Source: Pluralibacter sp. UBA7423 (GTDB lineage: Bacteria; Pseudomonadota; Gammaproteobacteria; Enterobacterales; Enterobacteriaceae). From it: a DNA stretch of 17,998 bases. The stretch lies in contig DKMD01000028.1 in NCBI GenBank assembly GCA_002470465.1, positions 1-17,998 of the forward strand, in the 5' to 3' direction. The translations under genes were made by a program, and so were the position numbers. Each line of letters starts with the position of its first letter. Positions within the stretch are counted from its first letter, which is position 1. The notes below the pieces were generated by a model. That model saw nothing but the letters and a program-made list of their open reading frames with translations. It searched no databases and was not told the DNA's origin. Shown one piece after another: positions 17,379-17,998 of the stretch.

Positions 17379-17606
17379 ATGAGTAACATCGGCGATAGGG
17401 TTGAGTTCACGCATAAAACTTTTATAGAATATCTTGACAAAAAAACAGCAGGCAGACACTCTTTTTACTATGTAAATAGTTATGCATTAATCACATCGAA
17501 AAAGTTATCGGCAAACATTGTCAGAGGTGTTGATGTAATATTTCACATTGATGTAAAGGCTCGGGTTTCCTTTGACATCACTATTCGTTACAACCACGTT
17601 TGGTAA
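17379..17606 (+). CDS. Hypothetical 75-residue ORF, possible glycosyltransferase remnant
   Basis: This open frame of 75 residues has an ATG in a very A+T-rich context and no clear ribosome binding site. It starts MSNIGDRVEFTHKTFIEYLD and ends with ARVSFDITIRYNHVW. The spacing of VNSYALI, VDVIF and RVSFDIT recalls part of the WecG/TagA/CpsF glycosyltransferase family, but the DG motif expected between them is missing. The resemblance may be chance. It could be a fragment, or not expressed at all. Its neighbours are all pseudogenes. Confidence 0.3.
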   Translation: MSNIGDRVEFTHKTFIEYLDKKTAGRHSFYYVNSYALITSKKLSANIVRGVDVIFHIDVKARVSFDITIRYNHVW

Positions 17607-17636
17607 AGCTATGGCACTCTTAATTGGTAGTCTTTT

Positions 17637-17703
17637 TTACCTATATTCATAGGTAGTAGGTCCCCCTGCGTTGGGAAAAATCGCCTTGATGTCATTTGGG
17701 CGG
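17637..17703 (-). pseudogene. Fragment of a second DsbA-like gene
   Basis: About 22 minus-strand codons read NDIKAIFPNAGGPTTYEYR before a TAA at 17637-17639. The intact DsbA-like protein of this window has SDIKAIFSHAGVTPAEYES at residues 139-156. The DNA also agrees over most of about 55 bases. It is a diverged scrap of a paralogue, joined to an IS5-family remnant on its upstream side. Confidence 0.6.
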
Positions 17704-17710
17704 TGTCCCT

Positions 17711-17880
17711 TCATTGCATAACCATTGGTAAAAAAAGCCGGATGCAGTCCAGTTTCACTATTACCAAATAGTTTATCGCCGTCTTGTCATAACAGGTAGT
17801 GATGCGACGGTATTCTTTCAGGCGGCCAAAGCATCGTTAAACAACATTGCGATTTTGAGTGGTATCACGAGCGCGTGCTA
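17711..17880 (-). pseudogene. IS5-family transposase, C-terminal remnant
   Basis: The minus-strand frame reads RDTTQNRNVV, a TAA, then RCFGRLKEYRRITTCYDKTA, then NYLVIVKLDCIRLFLPMVMQ and a stop at 17711. This matches the end of IS5-family (IS427-type) transposases, where RNVVERCFxRLKxFRRIATRYDK holds the last catalytic Glu. The Glu codon region has become a stop. Only the C-terminal ~55 codons are left. Confidence 0.8.
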
Positions 17881-17998
17881 ACCTGGCCATAGTTTTTCCT
17901 CTCTGACAGGTCAGACGCTATTGTTATAACGGTTACTGCAGGCCATGACAAGTCGCAGCAGTCAGGCTGCCTACTGAAGAGGATAAACAAAAATAGAC
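17881..17998. other. Window end without recognisable gene
   Basis: On the minus strand this is the side upstream of the IS5-family remnant. I see no continuation of the transposase and no other supported feature. Confidence 0.4.

Overview
The window comes from an Enterobacteriaceae chromosome, most like Enterobacter, Klebsiella or Citrobacter relatives. This rests on gene order trmB|mutY-yggX-mltC-nupG-speC, on residue-level similarity of those proteins to their E. coli counterparts, on REP-type palindromes between genes, and on a tRNA-Phe that matches the E. coli sequence as I know it. The species cannot be fixed from the sequence alone.

Layout. Positions 1-7670 are ordinary core genome: partial trmB (minus), divergent mutY-yggX, mltC (lytic transglycosylase), nupG (nucleoside transporter), speC (ornithine decarboxylase, minus), then tRNA-Phe with its own promoter and terminator. 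From about 7671 to the window end the sequence is a decayed genomic island inserted at tRNA-Phe. It starts with a P4-type integrase broken by an internal deletion and frameshifts. A junkyard of transposon and gene fragments follows: an unrecognised remnant, an IS66 tnpC pseudogene with one terminal repeat, a DUF1460 fragment and an IS110-family fragment.

At 11152-14581 lies a compact, fully open minus-strand operon, the main point of interest. In transcription order it encodes a secreted metallo-beta-lactamase-fold hydrolase, a small secreted Cys-rich peptide with GKC/GKCG motifs, a DUF692 (MNIO) enzyme, a DUF2063 partner and a DoxX-like membrane protein. The last four match the bufferin / Hvf / Gig type of ribosomally made, post-translationally modified peptide system. 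In that class the DUF692-DUF2063 pair converts cysteines of an exported precursor into metal-binding groups, usually in connection with copper or other thiophilic metals. The MBL gene at the head is not a standard member as far as I know. An 18-bp perfect hairpin closes the operon.

Downstream are an IS6-family pseudogene, a DsbA-like periplasmic thiol oxidoreductase with a thioredoxin-like CGPC site and Thr before the cis-proline, a heavily mutated YeiH/UPF0324 membrane-protein pseudogene, a short unassigned ORF, a fragment of a second DsbA-like gene and an IS5-family remnant. The intact Buf-like operon and intact dsbA-like gene stand out against otherwise ruined surroundings, which suggests they are still under selection. 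That is inference.
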